A DNA stretch of 64,000 bases from Flavobacteriales bacterium (GTDB taxonomy: Bacteria > Bacteroidota > Bacteroidia > Flavobacteriales_F > PHOS-HE28): assembly GCA_016699575.1 (NCBI GenBank), contig CP064979.1, positions 2,418,001 to 2,482,000 of the forward strand, written 5' to 3'. Position numbers and translations under genes: made by a program. Of the stretch, positions 1 through 8,056 are shown one piece after another. Under the pieces are notes generated by a model, which searched no databases, was not told where the DNA came from, and was given only the letters and a program-made list of their open reading frames with translations. Every line of letters begins with the position of its first letter. Within the stretch, counting starts at the first letter, position 1.

Positions 1-494
1 GACCGGTCAGGCGCGAACCGCGTGATGATGATGTCCGGCCGGAACATCCGGATCACGCGCACCACATCGCTCAGCACTTCCTGCTTGCCCCACTTCTCAA
101 AACTCTCCGCGGCGCTCTTGCTGTAGCCGAAGTCCACCGCGCGGGTGAAGAACTGCTCGCCACCGTCAATGCGGCGCGCCTCCAAAAGCTCTTGCGTGCG
201 GATGATGCCGAGCGCGTCGCCCAGTTCGGGGCCGATGAGGTTCTGGCCGCCATCGCCGCGCGTAAGGCTCAGGTTGCCGGTGCGCACTTTCTTGCCGTTG
301 GCCAACCACGCGATCAGGCGGGTGTTCTCGTCATCGGGGTGGGCAACGATGTAGAGCACGCTGCCGAGCACGTTGAGCTTCTGCATCTTGTGCAGGATCT
401 CAGCGGCGTTGGGTTGTGCGGGGGGGCGTTGGGCGACTGCTACAGGTGCTGTGCCCAGGAGGAAAGTAAGCGCGAGCAGGGGACGAAAGTGCAT
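1..494 (-). CDS. PIG-L (LmbE-like) family deacetylase, N-terminal part only
   Basis: The gene runs off the left edge, so only the first 164 codons are visible. The start at 494 is followed by a signal peptide (about residues 1-21, ending APVAVA|Q), so the product is exported. Residues 51-57 read AHPDDEN, the metal-binding signature of the PIG-L/LmbE N-acetylglucosaminyl deacetylase fold. It is followed by GDGGQN (about 80) and a conserved ELGDALG stretch. Known members are Zn-dependent de-N-acetylases of sugar substrates; large secreted versions are common in Bacteroidota. The substrate cannot be read from the sequence. The C-terminal half, where long Bacteroidota versions carry extra domains, lies outside the window. 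Confidence 0.85.
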   Translation of the reverse strand, partial: MHFRPLLALTFLLGTAPVAVAQRPPAQPNAAEILHKMQKLNVLGSVLYIVAHPDDENTRLIAWLANGKKVRTGNLSLTRGDGGQNLIGPELGDALGIIRTQELLEARRIDGGEQFFTRAVDFGYSKSAAESFEKWGKQEVLSDVVRVIRMFRPDIIITRFAPDR

Positions 495-904
495 GGGACC
501 AAGGTAGAGGGCGTCCCTGGCCGTTGGCCATTGGCCGATGGCTATTGGCTTGTACTGCGATCGGCGCGGGAGTGCATGGAATGCAAGTAGGGCGGCGTTT
601 TACAGTTCGCCTCTTGCCGTTGGCTCTTGGCCTTTGGCCTGGACTGCGATCCGTGAGGGTGTGCGCGGAAGGCAGGTGGTGCGGAGTTGTGCTGTTGGCC
701 ATTGGCTTTTGGCCCGTACTGCCTATCGGTGAGGTTATACGTGGATCGCAAGTGGGACTGCTGGTTGCGCAAAGTGCACAGCGACGGGACCGCGAGATGG
801 CCTCTTGTGTCCGCAGCAGTTCACTTTCTTGCACAAAGGAGCCAATGGCCAAGAGCTAACGGCCAATGGCGCTTCGTTCCATCTTCGTTCAAAACGACCA
901 CCTC
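495..904. repeat. Gene-free repeat region: imperfect tandem units built of TTGGCC words
   Basis: No convincing gene lies here. Three imperfect units begin near 521, 617 and 692. Each has a TTGGCC/TTGGC-rich head followed by a (G/T)ACTGC(G/C)ATC-like motif and a diverged tail. An inverted version of the head lies at 841-870, just upstream of the four-helix gene. Short open frames across this stretch on both strands are by-products of the repeats. Confidence 0.6.
519..549. repeat. Left direct repeat of the four-helix gene cassette
   Basis: A 31-nt sequence starting GGCC..TGGCCATTGGC and ending ATGGCTATTGGC recurs in the same orientation at 1289-1319 with 26 of 31 identical positions. The two copies bracket the four-helix gene, about 770 bp apart. 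Confidence 0.6.
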
Positions 905-1258
905 ATGAAGGACTTCAAGAAACTTGAGATATGGCAGCTAGGAATGAGCATCGCTGATCGCGTGTATGCCGTGTTCGAGGAGCTCCCGTGGCAGACGACC
1001 ATGAAGCTGAAGGACCAAGCGACGGCTGCTGCGGTTTCGATCCCGTCCAACATTGCTGAAGGCAATTCGCGCCGGAGCGAAAAGGACAAATACCGCTTTC
1101 AAGAGATAGCGCTGGGCTCTGCCTTCGAGCTGCAGACGCAACTGCTGCTGGTTGAAATGCGCGGCTGGCTGCCCACAGGCCGATTGACCGAGCTCCTTGC
1201 CGATGTTGAACTCGAGCAGAAGAAGCTTCAAGCCTTCATGGCCACTCTGAACCGTTGA
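905..1258 (+). CDS. Four-helix bundle protein (23S rRNA intervening-sequence protein family)
   Basis: A 117-residue, all-helical protein without signal peptide. It carries the family signature SIPSNIAEG (45-53), preceded by LEIWQLGM (7-14) and followed by helices rich in Gln, Leu and Glu. The family was first found in intervening sequences inside 23S rRNA genes, and relatives act as accessory proteins (Avd) of diversity-generating retroelements. Most lone copies have no known function. The ATG at 905 is chosen because family homology begins there; an upstream ATG at 866 would add 13 residues from the repeat. There is no reverse transcriptase or variable repeat nearby. The flanking direct repeats suggest the gene moved in as a small cassette. 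Confidence 0.85.
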   Translation: MKDFKKLEIWQLGMSIADRVYAVFEELPWQTTMKLKDQATAAAVSIPSNIAEGNSRRSEKDKYRFQEIALGSAFELQTQLLLVEMRGWLPTGRLTELLADVELEQKKLQAFMATLNR

Positions 1259-1288
1259 AGCGCCGCTACCTACCGCATTGCGCCGACG

Positions 1289-1319
1289 GGCCAACGGCCA
1301 TTGGCTAATGGCTATTGGC
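1289..1319. repeat. Right direct repeat of the four-helix gene cassette
   Basis: Partner of the 519-549 copy, with differences at only five of 31 positions. It lies 30 bp after the four-helix stop codon and before the convergent sppA gene. Confidence 0.6.
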
Positions 1320-1384
1320 CCCTCGGCGCAACAAGCGCACTACGCGCGCCGACCTTGCTCCATGCGGATCGGCCGCGGTGGCTG

Positions 1385-3232
1385 CTAGTAGATCGACAGC
1401 TCGAACGGCATACGTGCCTGCAGACCGCTCATGCGTTTCACCTCTGTAATGCGCTTGAGCAACGCCGCTGTTTCGGCATCGTCGCCCAGGACTTGTTTCG
1501 TCATGCTGGACTTGGCTTCCACGTTCAGTTCCTCCATCAACTGCTTGAAGAAGTCCTCCTCTTCGGGGAAGTTCTTGGCCTTGGTGCTCGCCGGAAGTCC
1601 TGCTAGTTCCTTCGCCTTGGCGATGGCGTCCTCCAGGCCGCCCAGCTCGTCCACCAGGCCGTTCTGCTTCGCGGCCACGCCGGTCCATACGCGGCCTTGG
1701 CCCACGCTGTCCACCATGGCTTCGTTCATCGCGGCCACACCGGCGCGCGTGCGACCATCGCTCACGCGCTTCTTGAAGGTGTTGTAGAAGTCATCCACGT
1801 AGCCTTGGATGATGAGCTTCTCCTCCTCGGTGAGCGCGCGGCTGGTGGTCATCATGCCGGCGTACTTGTTGGTCTGTTCGCCATCGAAGGTGATGCCGAG
1901 CTTGTTGTTGAAGAAACCTTGCATGTTGGGGATGATGCCGAACACGCCGATGCTGCCGGTGATGGTGGTAGGCTCCGCGTAGATCTTGTCGGCGCCGCAG
2001 CTGATGTAGTACCCACCGCTGGCGGCCACATCGCCCATGCTCACCACTACGGGCATGCGCTGCTTGGCCAGTTCCACCTCTCGCCAGATGACGTCGCTGG
2101 CCAAGCCGCTGCCGCCGGGGCTGTTCACACGGAGCACCAGCGCCTTGATGCTGCTGTCCTCGCGGGCCTCGCGGATGGCGGCGCTCAGCGTGGTGCTGCC
2201 GATGCTGCCGTCGGTGCTCTCGCCGTCGATGATATCGCCCTCGGCATACACCACGGCAATGCGGTCCTTGGCGTTGCCGGTTGACGTGCTGTCGGTCGTG
2301 GCCTTGCGCTTCACAAAGACCTTCTTGTACTTGCCCAGCTCAACGAAGTTGATCTCCTTGCCAGCCTCGAGCCCGGCTTTGGTGCGCAGGATGACGAGCA
2401 CTTCATCGCGGTACTTGGCACCGTCGATCATACCTGTGGAGACGGCGTCCTCGGCGCGGCGCACCTGAAGGTTCTCGGCGATACCATCGAGCTTGGCGGC
2501 GTCCATTTTCCGGTCGGGCGCCACGGTGGCCAGGTAAGTGTCCCAAATGCCATCGATGAGCTCTTGGGTCTGCTTGCTGTTGGCGGCGCTCATCTCGCTT
2601 TCGGTGAACACCTCGCCGAAGCTCTTGAACTTGTTGTTGCTGCCACGGATGAACTGCACATCGATATCAAGCTTCTCGAACATGCCCTTGAAGAACATGT
2701 ACTCGCTGCGCAGGCCACGGAAGTCGAGGCCGCCTTGGGGCGTCAGGTAAACCTCATCGGCCACGCTGGCCATGTAGTAGGTGCGTTGCGTGTAGTAGTC
2801 GGCGAAGGCCACAACGGGCTTGCCACTAGCTGCTTTGAATTCCTTCAGCTCCTCACGGATCTCGTGCATGGTGGCCATTCCGGCGGGCACCATGGTCAGA
2901 TCGAGGAAGATGGCCTTGATGCGATCGTCATCGGCGGCTTTCTCAATGCTGGCCAGGATGTCGTTCAAGCCCTGCTTGCCGCTGCCCTTGAACGGACCGA
3001 AGTTGAAGTTGATGTCCTGATCGCTGCCGCGGTCCACGATCTCCTGATCGAGGGTGATGTGCAGGATGCTGTTGTCCTGCACCTTGGTGGGTTTGCCGCT
3101 ACCGAACGAACTGCTGTCGCCGAAACTGGCCAGGCTGCTCACCAAGGCTACAATGAAGATGAAGATGAGCACCACCCCGATGATGAGGGTGCCGAGCATG
3201 CTGGCGAACATGAATTTGAAGAACTGTCCCAT
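1385..3232 (-). CDS. sppA: Signal peptide peptidase SppA, 67-kDa type
   Basis: 615 residues, the length of the long double-domain SppA form. One N-terminal membrane helix (about 8-35) anchors it in the inner membrane. There are two peptidase S49 (ClpP-like) domains. Catalytic Ser is S405 in MGDVAASGGYY. The general-base Lys is probably K203 in KFKSFGE of the first domain, matching the Ser/Lys dyad of E. coli SppA. It degrades cleaved signal peptides in the membrane. The start at 3232 gives the expected membrane anchor; the frame is open 47 codons further upstream, but that part is not protein-like. A CATTTTCG box (reverse strand, 3276-3283) resembles the -7 element. It is divergent from the 3454 gene. 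Confidence 0.95.
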   Translation of the reverse strand: MGQFFKFMFASMLGTLIIGVVLIFIFIVALVSSLASFGDSSSFGSGKPTKVQDNSILHITLDQEIVDRGSDQDINFNFGPFKGSGKQGLNDILASIEKAADDDRIKAIFLDLTMVPAGMATMHEIREELKEFKAASGKPVVAFADYYTQRTYYMASVADEVYLTPQGGLDFRGLRSEYMFFKGMFEKLDIDVQFIRGSNNKFKSFGEVFTESEMSAANSKQTQELIDGIWDTYLATVAPDRKMDAAKLDGIAENLQVRRAEDAVSTGMIDGAKYRDEVLVILRTKAGLEAGKEINFVELGKYKKVFVKRKATTDSTSTGNAKDRIAVVYAEGDIIDGESTDGSIGSTTLSAAIREAREDSSIKALVLRVNSPGGSGLASDVIWREVELAKQRMPVVVSMGDVAASGGYYISCGADKIYAEPTTITGSIGVFGIIPNMQGFFNNKLGITFDGEQTNKYAGMMTTSRALTEEEKLIIQGYVDDFYNTFKKRVSDGRTRAGVAAMNEAMVDSVGQGRVWTGVAAKQNGLVDELGGLEDAIAKAKELAGLPASTKAKNFPEEEDFFKQLMEELNVEAKSSMTKQVLGDDAETAALLKRITEVKRMSGLQARMPFELSIY

Positions 3233-3420
3233 GGTCTTGCGTTGAGCGGGTTGCCCCTTGTGGTTGTTTGCGCAGCGAAAATGGAAGATGCTGCATACGG
3301 CGCACCTGTCCGATCCATGAGCGGTGGGCGAAGGGGTACGGTTGGTCCGGGCTGGCAGCCTTTCCCAGGGCATTCACATGATCTCTCGCCCAAGTGCTCG
3401 TTTCCTGGCCTGCTGCGCAC

Positions 3421-3428
3421 CACCTTCG
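3421..3428 (+). promoter_or_regulatory. -7 box of the FG-GAP lipoprotein gene
   Basis: CACCTTCG, 25 nt before the ATG at 3454, is close to the Bacteroidetes -7 consensus TAnnTTTG. It is almost identical to boxes seen at other genes in this window (TACCTTCG, CACCTTTG). No clear -33 TTG at ideal spacing was found. Confidence 0.4.
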
Positions 3429-3453
3429 CGCTCGGCACTCGTCCATTCGTCCC

Positions 3454-6400
3454 ATGCACATCGCCCGACCGGTCACGCTCCTTCTTGCCCTGCCCGTACT
3501 GTTGGCGGCCGCCTGTGGTGGTGGTGGCCCCGACCAGCCCAAGCAGGATACCGCAGCGGATGCCCCCCTGCTCCGTCCAGTGCCCGCCTCGGAAAGCGGG
3601 CTCGCCTTCAGCAATGCCATCACCGAGACCAGCGATCTCAATTACTTCACTTACCAGTACATGTACAACGGCGGTGGCGTGGCCGTTGGCGACCTCAACA
3701 ACGATGGCCTCCAGGACGTGTACTTCACCGGCAATCAGGTGCACGACAGGCTCTACCTGAACAAGGGAGGCTTGAAGTTCGAGGACGTTACCCGGGCTGC
3801 CTTGCCATTGGACACGCTCGGTTGGCGCACCGGCGTGAGCATGGCCGACGTGAACAACGATGGACTGCTCGACATCTACGTGTGCCGCAGTGGGCCAAGC
3901 TTCGATCCCGCCCTGACGACAAACCTGCTCTACATCAACCAAGGTCCGGACGCCAAGGGTGTGCCCGCGTTCACCGAAGAGGCTGAGCGCTACGGCATCG
4001 CGGACACCACCCATAGCACGCAGGCCGTGTTCTTCGACATGGACAGCGATGGCGACCTCGACCTGTACGTGATGAACCATCCGCATCTGCACGAGCGCGG
4101 CATGAGCAACGTGGATGCGATGAACGCCATCCGCAACCGGACGGCACCGACCAGCCGATTGTTCCGCAACGACCTTCTCCCCTCCACCGGAGTGGCCGGG
4201 GGAGGCCATGGCACCTTCACTGACATCACCTACGAAGACGGGATGCAAACGTTCGCATACAGCCTGGGCGTGAGCGTGAGCGACCTGGACCACGACGGCA
4301 AGCCCGACCTGTACGTGGCCAACGACTACGACATCCCCGACCTGATGTACATGAACCAGGGCAACGGCCGCTTCCTGGAGCAGGTGCAGGCGCGCACGGG
4401 GCACATGAGCAACTTCGGCATGGGCACCGATGCAGCCGATTACAACAACGACGGCTGGGCCGACATCGTGGTACTGGACATGACCGCCGAGGACCACGTG
4501 CGCAACAAGACGAACATGGCCAGCATGAGCCCCGCCAAGTTCTGGAACAACGTGCGCGGCGGCATGGGCTTCCAGTACATGCTGAACACGCTGCACCTGA
4601 ACAACGGGCCGCTGCCGCCGGGCTGCACGCCGCCGGGCGCGCCGTTCGGTGGATACAGCGGCATCACCTTCAGCGAAGTGGGCCAGATGGCGGGCATGGC
4701 GCGCACCGATTGGAGCTGGGCGCCCCTGTTGTGCGACCTGGACAACGACGGTTGGAAGGACCTGGTGGTGACCAACGGCTTCAAGCGCGACATGCGCAAC
4801 AACGACTTCGTGCGGAAGTTCGAAACGTACGTGGACACCGCACGGCAGAAACACACCGCCGACCTGCTCGAACTGGTGCCCAGCAACAAGCTGCGCAATT
4901 TCCTCTACCGCAACAAAGGCGACCTCACCTTCGAGAACGTCAGCGAGAAGTGGGGCTTCACCGAGCCGGTCAACAGCAACGGCGCGGCCTATGCCGACCT
5001 GGACAACGATGGCGATCTGGATGTGTTGATCAACAACATCGACGCGCCCGCTTCGCTGTACGAGAACACCGCTACCCAACAGCACTCCGAGCGGCATTGG
5101 TTGCGGGTGAAGCTGAACGCCTTGCCGGGGCGCTCGGCCTTTGGTGCCAAGGTGACGGTGAAGACCGACCTCGGTGCGCAATACCAAGAACTCTATCCTG
5201 TGCGCGGCTACCAGAGCTGTGTGGAACCGGTGCTGCACTTCGGGCTGGGTGAAGCGAAGGGGGTGTGGAAGATCGAGGTCGTTTGGCCTGATGGTCGATC
5301 ACTCTTCCTGCACAACCAAGCATTCGATACTTCGTTGATCATCCATGATGATGGTCGGGAAATGATCACCGGGGGGCCACTAGCTTCGGAAGGCACCAAT
5401 ACTGTTGGCAGGTCGTTGGACCCCGCCTCCATCGGCCTCGACTTCCGGCACGAAGACCCGCCCTACGACGACTTCAAACTGGAGGTGCTGCTGCCGCATC
5501 AAATGAGCATCCTCGGTCCGATGCTCGGCAGTGGCGATGCCAATGGCGATGGCTTGGACGACCTTTTCATCGGCGGTGGTCACGGACAAAGCGGCGCGCT
5601 CTACTTGCAGCGTCGCGATGGGAACTTCGTGAAGGCTTCTGCACAACCCTGGAGCGCGCACGCTGCCATGGAGGACATGGGTTCATTGTTCTTCGATGCC
5701 GATGGCGATGGCGACAACGATCTGCTGGTGCTGAGCGGCAGCAACGAGCACGATGTGCTGGGCGAGTTCTTCCTGCAACGGTTGTATACCAACGACGGCA
5801 AAGGAACCTTCACATATGCGCCTGACGCGTTGCCGCCCATGGCCACCAGTGCCCAGCGCGCTTGCGCTGGCGACGTGGACCGCGATGGCGATCCCGACCT
5901 GTTCATCGGGGGAAGGCAGACACCCGCGCACTATCCCTTCGCGCCGCGCAGCTACTTGCTCCGCAACGATGACGGCCGCTTCACGGACATCACGGAGATG
6001 AGCGGGAACGTACTGATGGGACCGGGCATGGTGACGGATTGTGAATTCGCAGATATGGACGGTGACAAGGACCTGGACCTTGTGCTGGTGGGCGAGTGGA
6101 TGCCGGTGTCCGTGTTCCGCAACACGCAGGGCGTCTTCTTCAATGCAACGGAAGAGCTTGGCTTCACGGGCAGCAATGGCTGGTGGAGCAGCTTGGCCGT
6201 AGCCGATATGGACGGCGATGGCGACAACGACCTGGTGACGGGCAACCTTGGCTGGAACAGCAAGTTCAAAGCGGACAAGGAGCATCCGCTGCATGTGTAC
6301 TGGGCCGATTTTGACGGCAACGGCCGCAGCGACATCGTACTGAGCAAGGAGAAGGACGGCAAGAAACTACCCGTGCGCGGGCGCGAATGCAGCAGCCAGC

Positions 6401-6912
6401 AATGCCCCATGATCCTGGAGAAATTCCCCACCTACGATGCCTTCGCGCACAGCGACCTGGAAGGCATCTACTCAGCGGAGAAGCTCTCATCGGCTTTGCA
6501 CCTCACCGCCACGCTCATGCACAGCGGGATTTGGACGAACAACGGAGGAACGTTCGCCTTCAAGCCGTTCCCTAACATCGCGCAAGTGGCGCCCATCAAC
6601 GGCATCATTGTTCACGATGTGGATGGCGACGGCAAGCAGGACGTGATCACTGCGGGCAACAATTGGGGTGCGGAGGTGGAGACCGCGCGTTACGACGCTG
6701 GCATCGGCTGTGTGCTGCTCAACAAGGGCGATGCGGGCTTCATTCCAATGACTTCCCAGGCGAGCGGTTTTTACGCCAACGGGAACGTGAAGGACCTCGC
6801 CTTGCTGAAGACCACTGGCGCACCGCTGCTCGTGGTCGCCAACAACAGCGATGTGCCGGGCGTGTTCAGGCTGAATGCAACTGGCGGTGGGAAACTCGCG
6901 GCCGTGCGTTAG
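3454..6912 (+). CDS. VCBS/FG-GAP repeat lipoprotein with ASPIC/UnbV domain (CRTAC1-like)
   Basis: 1152 residues. The signal sequence ends in the lipobox LAAAC with Cys21, so it is a lipoprotein, probably on the outer membrane. Many FG-GAP/VCBS repeats carry the calcium-binding pattern D-x-[DN]-x-D-G (for example DLNNDGLQD, DVNNDGLLD, DMDSDGDLD, DFDGNGRSD) and should form a seven-bladed propeller. An ASPIC/UnbV domain lies at about 549-615 (SAFGAKV to VVWPDG), and a second FG-GAP block fills the C-terminal half. Family members in Bacteroidota are abundant outer-surface proteins of unknown ligand. The ATG at 3454 is used because it starts the signal peptide. The stop overlaps the convergent kinase gene by 4 bp. 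Confidence 0.9.
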   Translation: MHIARPVTLLLALPVLLAAACGGGGPDQPKQDTAADAPLLRPVPASESGLAFSNAITETSDLNYFTYQYMYNGGGVAVGDLNNDGLQDVYFTGNQVHDRLYLNKGGLKFEDVTRAALPLDTLGWRTGVSMADVNNDGLLDIYVCRSGPSFDPALTTNLLYINQGPDAKGVPAFTEEAERYGIADTTHSTQAVFFDMDSDGDLDLYVMNHPHLHERGMSNVDAMNAIRNRTAPTSRLFRNDLLPSTGVAGGGHGTFTDITYEDGMQTFAYSLGVSVSDLDHDGKPDLYVANDYDIPDLMYMNQGNGRFLEQVQARTGHMSNFGMGTDAADYNNDGWADIVVLDMTAEDHVRNKTNMASMSPAKFWNNVRGGMGFQYMLNTLHLNNGPLPPGCTPPGAPFGGYSGITFSEVGQMAGMARTDWSWAPLLCDLDNDGWKDLVVTNGFKRDMRNNDFVRKFETYVDTARQKHTADLLELVPSNKLRNFLYRNKGDLTFENVSEKWGFTEPVNSNGAAYADLDNDGDLDVLINNIDAPASLYENTATQQHSERHWLRVKLNALPGRSAFGAKVTVKTDLGAQYQELYPVRGYQSCVEPVLHFGLGEAKGVWKIEVVWPDGRSLFLHNQAFDTSLIIHDDGREMITGGPLASEGTNTVGRSLDPASIGLDFRHEDPPYDDFKLEVLLPHQMSILGPMLGSGDANGDGLDDLFIGGGHGQSGALYLQRRDGNFVKASAQPWSAHAAMEDMGSLFFDADGDGDNDLLVLSGSNEHDVLGEFFLQRLYTNDGKGTFTYAPDALPPMATSAQRACAGDVDRDGDPDLFIGGRQTPAHYPFAPRSYLLRNDDGRFTDITEMSGNVLMGPGMVTDCEFADMDGDKDLDLVLVGEWMPVSVFRNTQGVFFNATEELGFTGSNGWWSSLAVADMDGDGDNDLVTGNLGWNSKFKADKEHPLHVYWADFDGNGRSDIVLSKEKDGKKLPVRGRECSSQQCPMILEKFPTYDAFAHSDLEGIYSAEKLSSALHLTATLMHSGIWTNNGGTFAFKPFPNIAQVAPINGIIVHDVDGDGKQDVITAGNNWGAEVETARYDAGIGCVLLNKGDAGFIPMTSQASGFYANGNVKDLALLKTTGAPLLVVANNSDVPGVFRLNATGGGKLAAVR

Positions 6913-7970
6913 GCGCCCTTCAACGTGAAGGTGAACACCGTTCCTTGGCCCTCGGTGCTGCGTACGGCAATGCTCTGGTCGTGTGCGTCGATGATGTGCT
7001 TCACGATGGCCAGGCCGAGGCCACTGCCACCCTCGTTGCGCGCGCGGCTCTTACCCACGCGATAAAAGCGCTCGAACAAGCGCGGTAGGTGTTCCGCTGC
7101 GATGCCGATACCGTTGTCCGCGACCTCCACCACCACCTGGCCGGTCTCCACCCGGTAGGCGTTCACCGTTACGTTGCCCCCGGGGCGGCCGTAGTAGATG
7201 GCGTTGTTCAGCAGGTTCATGAACACCTGGGCGATGCGCGATGGGTCGCATTCCACCATCAGCGGCCCATCAAGGCCGTTCTTCAGGACGATGCCCTTGG
7301 CGGTGGCTTGTTGCTCGGCGTCCTTCAGCTCTTCGTTCACCAGATCGTGCAGGTCGGCGCGCTCCATGGTCATCTCCATCACACCGCTTTCCAGCTTGGC
7401 GATCATGTCCATGTCCTCCACGATCTTGCTGAGGCGGTCGGTGCTGCGCGCTGCGCGTTCGAGGAAGTCGCGGTTCACTTTCGGGTCTTCCAGGCCGCCA
7501 TCGAGCAGGGTGAGCACGTAGCCTTGGATGTTGAAGATCGGTGTCTTCAGCTCATGGCTCAGGTTGCCGATGAACTCGCGCCGGAACTGTTCCCGCTCGC
7601 GCAGCTCCTTGATCTCCGCTCCTTTCTCCTTGGCCCAATCCTCCACCGTGGCCTGCATTTGGCCGAGCACATCGGTGGTCATATCAACGGCTTGTCCGGT
7701 GGTGCCTTTGTTGGTCTTCAGGTCGTGCACCATCCGGAACAGCAGGCGGATGCGCGCATTGATGAACCGCTCCAAGGCCACCATCACCACGGTGTAGCCG
7801 GCAGCGAACGCCACGGCTGCCAGGAGCAATGCCCACCATGGGCTCACGTCAAGACCAAGCTGGTCGCCCAACACCAGGGCCAGCACGCCGACCAGAATGG
7901 CCACGAACGCCGCCGCCACCAGCGCCACCTGGCGCGGGGTCATGGTGTCGATGGAGCGCTCCTTGGCCAT
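6909..7970 (-). CDS. Two-component sensor histidine kinase (PhoR-like)
   Basis: 353 residues. Two N-terminal membrane helices (about 12-37 and 45-68) with only a very short external loop are followed by a HAMP-like linker. A HisKA domain follows, with phospho-acceptor His139 in GNLSHELKTP. The HATPase has the N box NLLNNA (252-257), the G1 box DNGIGI (285-290) and the G2 box GGSGLGL (314-320). Lack of a sensory domain suggests it senses the membrane or a partner protein. No response regulator lies beside it, so its partner is elsewhere. It is convergent with the preceding lipoprotein gene and divergent from the peptidase gene. Confidence 0.92.
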   Translation of the reverse strand: MAKERSIDTMTPRQVALVAAAFVAILVGVLALVLGDQLGLDVSPWWALLLAAVAFAAGYTVVMVALERFINARIRLLFRMVHDLKTNKGTTGQAVDMTTDVLGQMQATVEDWAKEKGAEIKELREREQFRREFIGNLSHELKTPIFNIQGYVLTLLDGGLEDPKVNRDFLERAARSTDRLSKIVEDMDMIAKLESGVMEMTMERADLHDLVNEELKDAEQQATAKGIVLKNGLDGPLMVECDPSRIAQVFMNLLNNAIYYGRPGGNVTVNAYRVETGQVVVEVADNGIGIAAEHLPRLFERFYRVGKSRARNEGGSGLGLAIVKHIIDAHDQSIAVRSTEGQGTVFTFTLKGA

Positions 7971-8056
7971 GGGAGCGCAAAGCTACCCCGGCAGGTTTCG
8001 CGAACGTTAACACGGTGAACCGGTCGCGCGGAACGGACTGCCTCCCAGGGGTGGTG

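Noticed and set aside
905..1258. Four-helix gene as part of a diversity-generating retroelement
   Set aside because: No reverse transcriptase, template repeat or variable repeat is visible in the window.
3148..5238. Long open frame opposite the FG-GAP lipoprotein (about 696 codons)
   Set aside because: It mirrors the codon structure of a clear lipoprotein gene in high-GC DNA; its translation has Val/His/Ala-rich low complexity and no domain.
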